From Planctomycetota bacterium (GTDB taxonomy: Bacteria; Planctomycetota; J058; JAJDCQ01), in contig JAJDCQ010000195.1 in the NCBI GenBank assembly GCA_029260755.1, positions 1-58,088 on the forward strand: a DNA stretch of 58,088 bases, in the 5' to 3' direction. Made by a program: the position numbers and the translations under genes. Numbering within the stretch: position 1 is the first letter of the stretch; each line of letters starts with the position of its first letter. Below are positions 25,051-33,027 of the stretch, one piece after another. Under the pieces are notes generated by a model, which saw only the letters and a list, made by a program, of their open reading frames with translations, was not told the DNA's origin and did not search any database.

Positions 25051-26745
25051 CTACCGGATGTTCCGGAGCAGCCGCCGGACGTGCTCGATCCCGATGCACG
25101 TTCCGAGCGTCTCGGTTCCGGCGGCGACGCGGGTGCAGACGCCGATCGCGCGGCCCTCGATGTCGACGAGCGGTCCGCCGCTGTTGCCCTTGATCAGGGG
25201 CGCGCTGACGGTGATCGTCTCCTCGACCTTTCTGATCTCGCCGGTGACCGGGCTCGCGATCGCCAGTCCCATCTCGAGCATCTGCGGTCCGCGGGGGAAG
25301 CCGAGCACCATGACGGCGTCGAGCGTCTCGGGGAGGACGCTCCCCTCCGGCCGGAGCGGGATCGGCTTGAACGGCCCGCCCTCCGCCTTGAGGATCGCGA
25401 GGTCGTCGCTGTGGTCGCCCGCGTGAACGCGGACGCTCTGCTTCTTGCCGTTCGGTCCGTCGATCACGACGTGGGTGAAGCGGTCGCGCGTCGTCCGGGC
25501 GATCTTGAGCGTCCCCTTCTGGGTCGAGTAGGCGGCGGTGAAGTCGAGCTGGTGCGTCCCCGGCCGCGCGAACTTCGTCCCGGCCGGCCAGACGGCGAGC
25601 TGGAGGGTCGTCGGGTCGATCGTCATCCCCTGCTGCACGTTCTGGATCGCCGCCTCCGAGTAGAGCCACGGCTTGATCACGTGCTTGTTCGTGACGATGT
25701 GGCCCGCGTCGGTCGCGATGAAGCCCGAGCCGAAGCCGCTCACGGTGCGCAGGCCGCCGTTACTGTCGCGCGCCTGGACCGACGCGAAGATCAGGACGAG
25801 CGATGACTTGGTGTCCTCGGAGATCTGCTTGAAGCGCGCGGTCCGGGTCGTGATGTCCTTCATCTCGGTCTGGAGGGTCACCAGCTCCTTCTGGAGCGCC
25901 TCCACCCGATGCGCCTCGTCGTCTCCGGCTCGCTTCGCCTCGTCGAGCTGCCGGCGCAGCGCCGCGAGCTCGACCTCGCGTTGCCGCGTCGCCTCGCGCT
26001 CCGCCTTGTCGCGCGTCGCCTGGTTGCGTTCGAACTCGTGGCGCTGCTCCTGGAGCTCGGCCCAGACGGCCTCCCGGGCCGCCGCCGCGCGCACCCGCCC
26101 CTCGCGGTAGAAGAAGCCGACGACGGCCGTCGAGAGCCCGACGCAGAGCACGACGATCGCGAGGAGCGCCATCCGGAACCGGCGCTGGCTCGCGGCGACC
26201 GCCTGGTCGACGGCGGCGCGGATCGCCGTGTTGCCCATCGCGACCGAGCGCTCCTGGCGCGGCGGCTGGGGCTTCGGCTTCGGCTCGTCCCGGTTACGGT
26301 CGCGGTTGCGGTCGCGGTCTCGCTCTCGGTCGCGATCTCGGTCACCGTCGCGGTCGCGATCGTGCCGATCCCGGATCCCGCCGGCGGCGAGGTCGCCGAG
26401 CGCTCCGCCCTCGCGCCCCCAGGCGCCGTTCCCGTTCGCGCCGCCGTTCGCCGCGAGCTCGACCTTGAGCTCCGGACCGCGCTTGCCGAACCGGATCACG
26501 TCCCCGTCGGTCAGCGGCTGCCGCGATGCGGACTCGCCGTTGACGAAGGTGCCGTTGGTGCTGTCGAGATCGACCAGCACCCAGCCCTTGCCGTCCTGGA
26601 TGATCTCGGCGTGGTGGGTGGAGACGACGTCGTCGTCGAGGACGACCTCGCTGTCGACGTCGCGTCCGATGAGGACGCGCTCGACGTCCGGCCGCTGGAC
26701 GAGGCCGGTCCGGTCTCCCGACTTGTGAACGAGGACGAGGCCCAA
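25051..26745 (-). CDS. FHA-domain membrane protein fused to a trypsin-like serine protease
   Basis: A 564-residue protein: N-terminal FHA domain (about 1-98; LIGRD, VSTHHAEI, LDSTNGTFVNG, which binds phospho-Thr), a linker with Arg-Asp repeats (about 110-160), a membrane helix (about 185-208, LAIVVLCVGLSTAVVGFFY), a long coiled coil, then a trypsin/DegP-like protease domain (about 315-560). The triad is His355 (VTNKHVI), Asp448 (SDDLAIL) and Ser522 (KGNSGGPLV). With cytoplasmic FHA and extracytoplasmic protease, kinase signals could be passed across the membrane to proteolysis (inference). TTG start: GGGAGAG lies about 6 nt upstream and no better start exists. Kinases elsewhere in the window could supply the phospho-Thr ligand. 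Confidence 0.9.
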   Translation of the reverse strand: MGLVLVHKSGDRTGLVQRPDVERVLIGRDVDSEVVLDDDVVSTHHAEIIQDGKGWVLVDLDSTNGTFVNGESASRQPLTDGDVIRFGKRGPELKVELAANGGANGNGAWGREGGALGDLAAGGIRDRHDRDRDGDRDRDRERDRDRNRDRNRDEPKPKPQPPRQERSVAMGNTAIRAAVDQAVAASQRRFRMALLAIVVLCVGLSTAVVGFFYREGRVRAAAAREAVWAELQEQRHEFERNQATRDKAEREATRQREVELAALRRQLDEAKRAGDDEAHRVEALQKELVTLQTEMKDITTRTARFKQISEDTKSSLVLIFASVQARDSNGGLRTVSGFGSGFIATDAGHIVTNKHVIKPWLYSEAAIQNVQQGMTIDPTTLQLAVWPAGTKFARPGTHQLDFTAAYSTQKGTLKIARTTRDRFTHVVIDGPNGKKQSVRVHAGDHSDDLAILKAEGGPFKPIPLRPEGSVLPETLDAVMVLGFPRGPQMLEMGLAIASPVTGEIRKVEETITVSAPLIKGNSGGPLVDIEGRAIGVCTRVAAGTETLGTCIGIEHVRRLLRNIR

Positions 26746-26801
26746 GCGAGGCTCTCCCGCCGCGGTTCGTGCTCACGCCTGACGCGCGAGTACGGAGCAC
26801 C

Positions 26802-26826
26802 ACCGAGCCCGCCAGGCGGGCTCGGT
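26802..26826. terminator. GC-rich hairpin between two minus-strand genes
   Basis: ACCGAGCCCG (26802-26811) pairs perfectly with CGGGCTCGGT (26817-26826) around a 5-nt loop. It lies after the stop of the small membrane protein (26898) and before the start of the FHA-protease gene. There is no T-run, so termination is an inference. Confidence 0.45.
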
Positions 26827-26897
26827 CCGATGGGATTATTCATCAACGGGGGAGGTGCCGCCAGGGGCCCGAAGGCTTCCGATGGCGCGGGGGGCCG

Positions 26898-27251
26898 CTA
26901 CTCGAGGTCGATCTCGATCCCGCCCGCCATCCGGCAGGCCAGATTGAAGAAGAGCCCGACGAGGAGACCGCCGAAGAAGCCGGCCAGGAGGCCCGCGATC
27001 GGCAGGCCGATCACCGACGCGACGGCGAGGAAGAGCATCCCCCCGATCTGCTCGGCGTCTCCGTTCGCGCCGGCCGCGATGGCGCCGATGGACGCCCCGA
27101 GCCCGACGAGGATCCCCGAGACGAGGCCGAGGAGGAGGGAGAGCATCCCGGAGACCTTGGCGAAGGAGAAGACTCCGAAGCCCCGGATGCAGCGCCGTCG
27201 GGTGGGTCGCATGGCGTCCGCCGTTTCGTCTGAGGTGTTCGCTTCGGTCAT
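26898..27251 (-). CDS. Small membrane protein
   Basis: A 117-residue protein: polar N terminus (1-25), a basic RRRCIRGFGVFSFAKVSG stretch at the membrane edge, a hydrophobic hairpin (about 36-62), then a second long hydrophobic span (about 70-108) ending GGIEIDLE. FGVFSFAKVSG followed by a helix recalls the DUF3566-like membrane domain, but I am not sure of that. ATG start at 27251, 55 nt behind the phosphatase gene and likely in its operon. Function unknown. Confidence 0.7.
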   Translation of the reverse strand: MTEANTSDETADAMRPTRRRCIRGFGVFSFAKVSGMLSLLLGLVSGILVGLGASIGAIAAGANGDAEQIGGMLFLAVASVIGLPIAGLLAGFFGGLLVGLFFNLACRMAGGIEIDLE

Positions 27252-27305
27252 ACCGCGTCGCGCTCGATCCCGTTTCGCCTGTTCCCGGTTCGCTCCTCGC
27301 GCCGA

Positions 27306-28361
27306 TCAGTAGAGCTTGCCCCGCCTGGACTTGGGTGCCGGCGCCGGAGCGGGCACGGGCGCCGGAGCCGGGGCCGAGGCGGGCGCGAAGAGCTCCTCCA
27401 GCACCCGCCCCCTCTTCGTCGGGGGCATCTCGAACCCGAGCAGGCGCCCGACCGTCGGGGCGATGTCGACCTGCTCGGCCTTCGTCTCCGACGCGAAACC
27501 CCGCCGGAAGTCCGGGCCCCGGGCGTAGAAAGGCAACTGACGGCAGCCGTTGCACCCGTCGCCGTGGCTGACGAAGCCGTCGAGACGGCCGTCGTCGTGA
27601 CGCCCGTGGTCGGCGGTCACGAACAGGGCGGTCCGGCCGCGAGCGTGCGGCAGCGCGTCGATCGCCTCGACCATCTTCGCGATGTAGCCGTCCGACGCCC
27701 TCGACGCCGCGAGGTAGCCCTCCCAGTCGTCGCCGTGGCCCCGGCTGTCGGGCTCGCGCAGCGCGACGACCAGGATCGTCGGCTTCTCCTGCTCGAGCAC
27801 CTCGAGGGCGCGGGCGAAGGTCGCCGCGTCGTCGCGGTTCTTCGTGCCGCCGTCGCGGCCGCAGTCGACGCTCGCGCCGAGCTCGCCGCCCCATCCCTTC
27901 GCCCGGCTGTGCGAGAGCGCGGCGAGCTTCCGCTTGCTCGACACGAGCCAGCACGCGCCGGCCGGCGCCCCGGTCGCCTTCCGGTAGGCCTCGAACAGGG
28001 TCGGCTTGTAGGGACGCATGCTCCCGTCGTTCATGATGATCTGGTACTCGCCGCACAGGATCGCGGCGTGGCCGGGGTTCGTCGCCGTCAGGCCGCGATT
28101 CTCGAACGCCCGCCCGAGGATGCCTTCGGCCGCGAGGGGGCCGTTCACGTTCGGCCACAGCTCGGCGCCTCGCTCCCCGAGCGACTCCCGGTAGCGGACG
28201 CCGTCGATCACCATGATCACGACCCGCTCGGTCCGGAGCGGAGCGGCCCCCGAGGTCTCCCCCGCCGCCGCGTCGCCGTCCGCGACCGCGATCAGGGCGG
28301 CGATCGCGGTCGCCACCGCCGCCGCGAACGCGCCGAGCGGCCTCGCCTGGAATCCGATCAT
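27306..28361 (-). CDS. Alkaline-phosphatase superfamily hydrolase (phosphodiesterase/pyrophosphatase type), secreted
   Basis: A 351-residue protein with an N-terminal signal segment (about 8-30). Metal-site motifs of the alkaline phosphatase/nucleotide pyrophosphatase fold: VIDGVRY with the first Asp, the ATNPGHAA nucleophile region (Thr), DSRGHGDDW, TADHGRHDDG and SHGDG near the end. It lacks the Cys-x-Pro-x-Arg of sulfatases, so a phosphoester is the more likely substrate. The C-terminal 30 residues are a low-complexity Ala/Pro tail (APAPAPVPAPAP) ending in KSRRGKLY, perhaps spanning the cell wall or acting as a tether. It follows the NAD(P)HX epimerase gene by 12 nt. Confidence 0.85.
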   Translation of the reverse strand: MIGFQARPLGAFAAAVATAIAALIAVADGDAAAGETSGAAPLRTERVVIMVIDGVRYRESLGERGAELWPNVNGPLAAEGILGRAFENRGLTATNPGHAAILCGEYQIIMNDGSMRPYKPTLFEAYRKATGAPAGACWLVSSKRKLAALSHSRAKGWGGELGASVDCGRDGGTKNRDDAATFARALEVLEQEKPTILVVALREPDSRGHGDDWEGYLAASRASDGYIAKMVEAIDALPHARGRTALFVTADHGRHDDGRLDGFVSHGDGCNGCRQLPFYARGPDFRRGFASETKAEQVDIAPTVGRLLGFEMPPTKRGRVLEELFAPASAPAPAPVPAPAPAPKSRRGKLY

Positions 28362-28373
28362 GTCGTCACTCCA

Positions 28374-29090
28374 TCACTCCTCGAGGAGGCTCGCCGGACA
28401 GCCGATCCCGACGAGGACGACCTCGCCGGTGTGCTCGCGCGCGCCGGGCTCGACGAAGCCCTGCTTCGACGCCGCGAACGTGACCGTGATGCGCGCCCGG
28501 ACCGCCGCCCCGAGCGGCGCGCCGGTGTCGGCGTCGAGCCCGCTCGGCAGGTCGGCGGCGACGACCGGCACGCCGGCGGCCGCCGCGTCGTTGATCGCGT
28601 GGATCGCCGCCCGGTAGGGGTCGCGCACCTCCCCGCGGAGACCCGTCCCGAGGAGGGCGTCGACGATCACGCCCGCGTCCCGAAGCCGCTCCCGTTGCGC
28701 GGCGATCGCGAGGGCGTCCGGCAGCCCGATCGGCGTCAACCCCATCCGGACCGCGATCCGGAGGTTGATGCCCCAGTCGCCGCCGGCGCCGGCCTCGGCC
28801 CGGGCGAGCGCGTCGTCGAGGTCGCCGACGTGGAGGAGCGCGACGAGGCGGCCCGCGTTCGTCAGGTGGCGCGCGGCGACGAACCCGTCGCCGCCGTTGT
28901 TGCCCTTCCCCGTCAGGATCACGACCGGCCCGGGGCGCCCGGTGAGGACCTCGTCGACGACGTCGGCCAGCCCACGCCCCGCGTTCTCCATGAGGACGAC
29001 GCCGGGGATCCCGAACTCCTCGATCGCGCGCCGATCGATGTCTCGGATGCGGTCCCGGCTCAGGACGGGACGCGGAACGCCGCTCGGCAT
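28374..29090 (-). CDS. nnrE: NAD(P)H-hydrate epimerase (YjeF N-terminal domain)
   Basis: Repairs damaged NAD(P)H by interconverting the R and S hydrates. The 238-residue protein is a stand-alone YjeF_N domain: IDRRAIEEFGIPGVVLMENAGRG near the N terminus, LTGKGNNGGDGFVAARHL (nucleotide-binding loop), VDALLGTGLRGEV, ADLPSGLDADTG and VTFAASKQGF. The dehydratase half (NnrD), often fused in bacteria, is absent, so it must be encoded elsewhere if the full repair route exists. ATG 29090 is chosen because translation before it lacks similarity and overlaps the rhomboid gene. It lies in a minus-strand run with the rhomboid-like protein before and the phosphatase after. Confidence 0.93.
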   Translation of the reverse strand: MPSGVPRPVLSRDRIRDIDRRAIEEFGIPGVVLMENAGRGLADVVDEVLTGRPGPVVILTGKGNNGGDGFVAARHLTNAGRLVALLHVGDLDDALARAEAGAGGDWGINLRIAVRMGLTPIGLPDALAIAAQRERLRDAGVIVDALLGTGLRGEVRDPYRAAIHAINDAAAAGVPVVAADLPSGLDADTGAPLGAAVRARITVTFAASKQGFVEPGAREHTGEVVLVGIGCPASLLEE

Positions 29091-29128
29091 CGAAACCTCG
29101 TCTCGGGGAGGAGCGCCCGACCGACCGC

Positions 29129-29989
29129 TCAGTCGTCGTCCTGGCGGCGGCGGAAGTGCTGGCTGGCATCGTCGAGGAGGCCGCGCTCGTGAGGCGTCAG
29201 GCTCTGGATTCCCTCGCGCGCGATCTTCTCGAGGATCCGGTCGACCTCGGACTCGATGTCCGTGTCGGGCACCTCGTCCGACGTGGTGGGCGGCGCCCGC
29301 CGCGCCCGATCGAGCCAGCTCTCGACGCGGCCGTGGAGGCGAACCCAGACGAGGCCGACGAACGCGCCGATGACGTGCGCCACGCCGAGCGAGGCCGAGC
29401 TCGACGTCACCGCCGCGTCGTAGGTGTCGAGGACGTAGCCGGCGACGCCCAGGCCGATCGCGATCACGGCGAGCAGCCAGGTCTCGAGGGCGAAGATCCG
29501 GAACAGGACGAACCGGTCGCGCGCCCGGTAGCCGGCGAACGCAATCAGGACGGCGAGGGCCGGGCCCGCCGCGCCGGCCGCGAACGTCCCGTCGGCCGTC
29601 CCTCGCCCGATGAGCAGCGCGCCGCCGCCGATGCCGAGGACCGCGACCGCGTAGAGGGCGGCGAAGCGCCGCGAGCCGATCAGCTCCTCGACCTCGCGCC
29701 CGATCGCGAAGAGGACGACCGACGACACGACGAGCGAGAACGGGCTCGCCGTGTGGACGAACGCGAAGGAGACGAGCCGCCACAGCTCGAGGCGCTCGGT
29801 GACGGCCGCCGGCGAGAGGGCGAGCGCCGCGAGCGCGTCGGCGTGGCCGACGACCCCGAGCGCATCGAGCGCCCAGAGGGCGACCCACACCGCGACATTG
29901 ATGACGAGGATCGCGCGCACGATCTGGGTGCAGACCCCACGGTAGGGGTAGCGCGCGAGGGGCGAGCTGGGGGGGATGTCGCTGGGCAA
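29129..29989 (-). CDS. Rhomboid-family membrane protein, catalytically dead
   Basis: A 286-residue protein with six or so hydrophobic segments in residues 20-215 and the C-terminal signature of planctomycete rhomboids (EVDRILEKIAREGIQSLTPHERGLLDDAS). The first transmembrane part and LWRLVSFAFVHT fit rhomboid proteases. But the catalytic GxSG is GAAG with Ala141 where Ser should be, and the loop-side His/Asn motif (HxxxN) is SPFSLVVSS. The second catalytic residue survives as His205 (VAHVIGAFVG). The fold is likely kept and the proteolysis lost, like eukaryotic iRhoms. TTG start: no ATG or GTG precedes the first helix, so the start is uncertain by some residues. Confidence 0.87.
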   Translation of the reverse strand: MPSDIPPSSPLARYPYRGVCTQIVRAILVINVAVWVALWALDALGVVGHADALAALALSPAAVTERLELWRLVSFAFVHTASPFSLVVSSVVLFAIGREVEELIGSRRFAALYAVAVLGIGGGALLIGRGTADGTFAAGAAGPALAVLIAFAGYRARDRFVLFRIFALETWLLAVIAIGLGVAGYVLDTYDAAVTSSSASLGVAHVIGAFVGLVWVRLHGRVESWLDRARRAPPTTSDEVPDTDIESEVDRILEKIAREGIQSLTPHERGLLDDASQHFRRRQDDD

Positions 29990-30270
29990 TGGAGCCCCCG
30001 CCGGGGCGGCACCGGAACCGCCCGAGTCGGAGCGATTCTAGCAGCTCCGGCAGCGGCGGACCACCCGTCCCGACTCAAACCGTGACCCCCGGACGACTTC
30101 AGAAAGGGAGGCCGGCGCCCTCGGATGACCTTCGGGTCGCCTCGGCCGGACCTTCGAGGCGCGGCGCCCAGGGAGGCGTCGCGGCGGTCCGCCGGGCCGG
30201 GGCGGACGCCGGCGCGGACGCCGACTCCGCCGCGACGCCGCCGGACCGCGGAGCGACGAGGATCGCACCT

Positions 30271-30507
30271 CTACGCGTGGTGGTGGCAGCGGTGGTGTCC
30301 GTGGCAGCCGCAGTCGTCATCGTCGTCCTCGCCGAGCGAGTCGAGGAAGTGCTCGCCGAAGTTCTTGTTCTCGTAGCGCGCGTCATCGCCATCGTCGGCG
30401 AGCTCGCGAAACCCGGCGTCGATGAGCGAGACGCAGCCGCTCCCTCCGACGAGCACGGTCGCGGCGAGGGTCAGGACGAGGGCGGTGCGCATCATCATGG
30501 TCTTCAT
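30271..30507 (-). CDS. Small His/Cys-rich lipoprotein
   Basis: A 78-residue lipoprotein: signal ending in the lipobox VGGSGC, a short helical domain (SLIDAGFRELADDGDDARYENKNFGEHFLDSL), then an acidic run and the tail DDDDDCGCHGHHRCHHHA, with three Cys and six His in 13 residues: a strong metal-binding look. AGGAG lies about 9 nt before the ATG. It is divergent from the RND transporter gene (30712). Possibly a periplasmic metal buffer or chaperone for Zn, Cu or Ni; the metal is unknown. Too small to name by family. Confidence 0.75.
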   Translation of the reverse strand: MKTMMMRTALVLTLAATVLVGGSGCVSLIDAGFRELADDGDDARYENKNFGEHFLDSLGEDDDDDCGCHGHHRCHHHA

Positions 30508-30692
30508 CGATCGGTCTCCTGGCTCTTCGAGGACAGCCTTGCGATCACCTGCGACGGGGAGACCAGACGCACGACCCGTGCCACAGGCGTAACTCGTTGG
30601 CTGGCCTCATTCGGCCCGGATGCCCCGCCCGGAGGGTGTGGAGATCCACCGCGCCCCGCGTCGCGGATGCCGACGACGCCGGGGCGTTGCCC

Positions 30693-30698
30693 TATACT
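30693..30698 (+). promoter_or_regulatory. -10 box (TATACT) for the RND exporter gene
   Basis: TATACT ends 13 nt before the ATG at 30712, giving a leader of about 6-8 nt with no ribosome binding site. No convincing -35 hexamer is seen. Confidence 0.4.
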
Positions 30699-30711
30699 GG
30701 CCCGCTCTTCG

Positions 30712-33027
30712 ATGGTCGACCTCCTCTTTCGCCTCCGCCTCGTCTGGATCGCGCTCCTCGCGGGCGCCGTCGTCGGCGCCGGCGTCGGCCTCGCGATGCT
30801 GCGGTTCGACTTCACGCCGCAGAACCTCTTCCAGTCCGGCGACCCCGCCTTCGCGCAGCTCGAGCGGGTCCAGCGCCTCCTCGGCCGCCAGGACGGCACC
30901 GCGGTCATCGTCGTCACCGCGCCCGACGTCACCGCGCCGCCGGTGGTCGACCTCCTCGTCCGGCTGAAGACCGAGCTCGAGGCGGTCGACGGGGTGCTCG
31001 ACGCCCGCGGCCTGCCCGATGCCCGCTTCGTCCCGCGCGGCTCGCCGCTCCCGATCCCGGCCGTCGAAGCGCTCGAGGGCGACGCCCTCCGCGAGACGCT
31101 CCTCGCGCAGCCGCTCGTCCGCGGCCGCATCCTCTCGGCCGACGCGCGGGCGACGATCATGCTCGTCCGGATCGACCCCGAGCGGATGAAGTTCGAGCGC
31201 CTCGAGGAGGTCGTCCGCGGCGTCCTCGACGTGATCGAGAAGATCGCGCGCCCGGGCGACGTCGCGATCGAGGCGACCGGCGTCCCGATCGTCCGCGTCG
31301 TCCTCGTCCACCGGATGCAGGCGGACATGGCGACGTTCACACCGCTGTGCGGGCTGCTCTTCCTCGGGATCCTGTTCTGGCTCTTCCGCGACGCCCGGGC
31401 CGTCCTGATCCCGCTCGGCGCCGTCGGCGTCTCGACGTTCCTCACGATGGGCGCGCTCGGGCTCGGCGGCGAGCCGATCAACGTGATCAACAACGTCTAC
31501 CCGACCCTGATCTTCGTGATCGGGATCTCCGACGCGATCCACCTCGTCAGCCGCTACCGCGAGGAGCTCGCCGCCGGCCACGATCGCGAGCGGGCGCTCC
31601 GCCGCACCGTCACCCACCTGGCCGTCGCCTGCTTCCTGACGAGCTTCACGACGGCCGTCGGCTTCGCCAGCCTGGCCGTCGCGCAGATGGACATCCTGAA
31701 GCGCTTCGGCCTCTGGGCCGCGGCCGGCCTGATGATCGCCTACGCGGTCACCGTGGTGATCGTCCCGCTCGCGTTCAGCTTCGCCGCGCCGATCCTCCCG
31801 GCGGACAGCCTCGCCGTCGATCGGCGCGCGCGTCGGCTGGCCCTCGGCCTCATCCAGTGGGTGCTCCGGCGACCGAAGACGATCCTCGCGGGCGGCGTGA
31901 TCGTGATCGTCGGCGCCGGGCTGCTCGGCTCGCGCGTCCAGGTCACGAACAACCTCTACGAGACGTTCTCGACCGACGACCCGATCGTCGCGGCGAACCG
32001 CGAGGTCGAGCGCCACTTCACCGGCGTCGTCCCGTTCGCCGTCTTCTTCGAGTGGGACGAGGGCGTCGACCCGCTCCGCCCCGAGGTGCTCGCCTACCTC
32101 GACGAGCTCGGCGCACGGATCGACGGCCTGCCGCTCGCCGGCAGCTCGATCTCGATCGCCGACGTGGCGGCGGAGTGGAACGTCTCCGCGCACCTCGGCG
32201 ACCCGGCGGGCCGGACGATCCCGGCGACGCCCGCGCTCTGCCGCCTCGCCGTCACCCAGACGAGCGCGGCCCTGGCCGCCGGCGGCGCCGACGACGTCGT
32301 CGCCTCGGTCTGGAACGAGCCGGCCCGGATCATGCGCGTCCAGGCGTGGACCGGCGACCACGGCAGCCGGGCGATCAAGGACGGCGTCTTCGACCGGATC
32401 GAGGGGTGGCTCGAGGCGGACCGCGCCCGGATCGAGGCGCTCGGGCTGCGCGCGTTCCTGAACGGCGACGGCTACGTCGCGAGCCAGGGGATCAACCGGC
32501 TCATCGACGACATGTTCACCAGCCTGCTCCTCGCGTTCATCGTGATCTTCGTCACGATGGTGCTGCTCCTGCGGAGCATCCGGGCGGCGCTGGTCAGCAT
32601 GATCCCGAACGTGGCGCCGCTCGTGGTCACCCTCGGGTTCATGGGCCTCGTCGGGATGGACCTGCGCCTCACCTCGGTCATCGTCTTCACGATCTCGCTC
32701 GGCCTGGCCGTCGACGACACGATCCACTGCATGGCCCGCTTCCGGGAGGAGTGGTTCCGCCGGCCGAGCTACGAGTCGGCCCTGCGGCGCGCCTACCGCG
32801 GGACGGGGAAGGCGGTCGTGACCACGACGGTCGTCCTGGCCGTCGGGTTCGGCGTCCTTCTCTTCTCGCGCTTCCCGGTCAGCCGCACGTTCGCCCTCTG
32901 CATGGAGGTGACCGTCATCGGCGCGCTCGTCGCCGACCTCGTCCTGCTGCCGGCGTGCCTCGTCGTGCTGCGGCCGATCCGGTTGAAGACGCCGCCGGAG
33001 GCTCGAGCCGAGGGCGCGCCGTCGTGA
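30712..33027 (+). CDS. RND/MMPL-type exporter of the SSD family
   Basis: A 771-residue inner-membrane transporter driven by a proton gradient. Layout: helix 1 (about 10-28), a large periplasmic loop (about 30-200), helices 2-6 including GEPINVINNVYPTLIFVIGISDAIHLVSRYR (sterol-sensing-domain-like segment), helix 7 after RRPKTILAGGVIVIVG, a second loop (about 420-600) and helices 8-12 with DLRLTSVIVFTISLGLAVDDTIH. Length and symmetry fit the two-repeat RND family (HpnN/MmpL-like), which exports hydrophobic substrates such as lipids; the substrate here is unknown. No adaptor or outer-membrane channel gene is adjacent. Its stop overlaps the next gene (pseudokinase) by 4 nt, so the two are made together. 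Confidence 0.9.
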   Translation: MVDLLFRLRLVWIALLAGAVVGAGVGLAMLRFDFTPQNLFQSGDPAFAQLERVQRLLGRQDGTAVIVVTAPDVTAPPVVDLLVRLKTELEAVDGVLDARGLPDARFVPRGSPLPIPAVEALEGDALRETLLAQPLVRGRILSADARATIMLVRIDPERMKFERLEEVVRGVLDVIEKIARPGDVAIEATGVPIVRVVLVHRMQADMATFTPLCGLLFLGILFWLFRDARAVLIPLGAVGVSTFLTMGALGLGGEPINVINNVYPTLIFVIGISDAIHLVSRYREELAAGHDRERALRRTVTHLAVACFLTSFTTAVGFASLAVAQMDILKRFGLWAAAGLMIAYAVTVVIVPLAFSFAAPILPADSLAVDRRARRLALGLIQWVLRRPKTILAGGVIVIVGAGLLGSRVQVTNNLYETFSTDDPIVAANREVERHFTGVVPFAVFFEWDEGVDPLRPEVLAYLDELGARIDGLPLAGSSISIADVAAEWNVSAHLGDPAGRTIPATPALCRLAVTQTSAALAAGGADDVVASVWNEPARIMRVQAWTGDHGSRAIKDGVFDRIEGWLEADRARIEALGLRAFLNGDGYVASQGINRLIDDMFTSLLLAFIVIFVTMVLLLRSIRAALVSMIPNVAPLVVTLGFMGLVGMDLRLTSVIVFTISLGLAVDDTIHCMARFREEWFRRPSYESALRRAYRGTGKAVVTTTVVLAVGFGVLLFSRFPVSRTFALCMEVTVIGALVADLVLLPACLVVLRPIRLKTPPEARAEGAPS

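Noticed and set aside
29989..30711. Longer start for the RND exporter reaching back to 29989
   Set aside because: The extra about 240 codons are Ala/Arg-rich and overlap the divergent lipoprotein gene; a -10 box lies just before ATG 30712.
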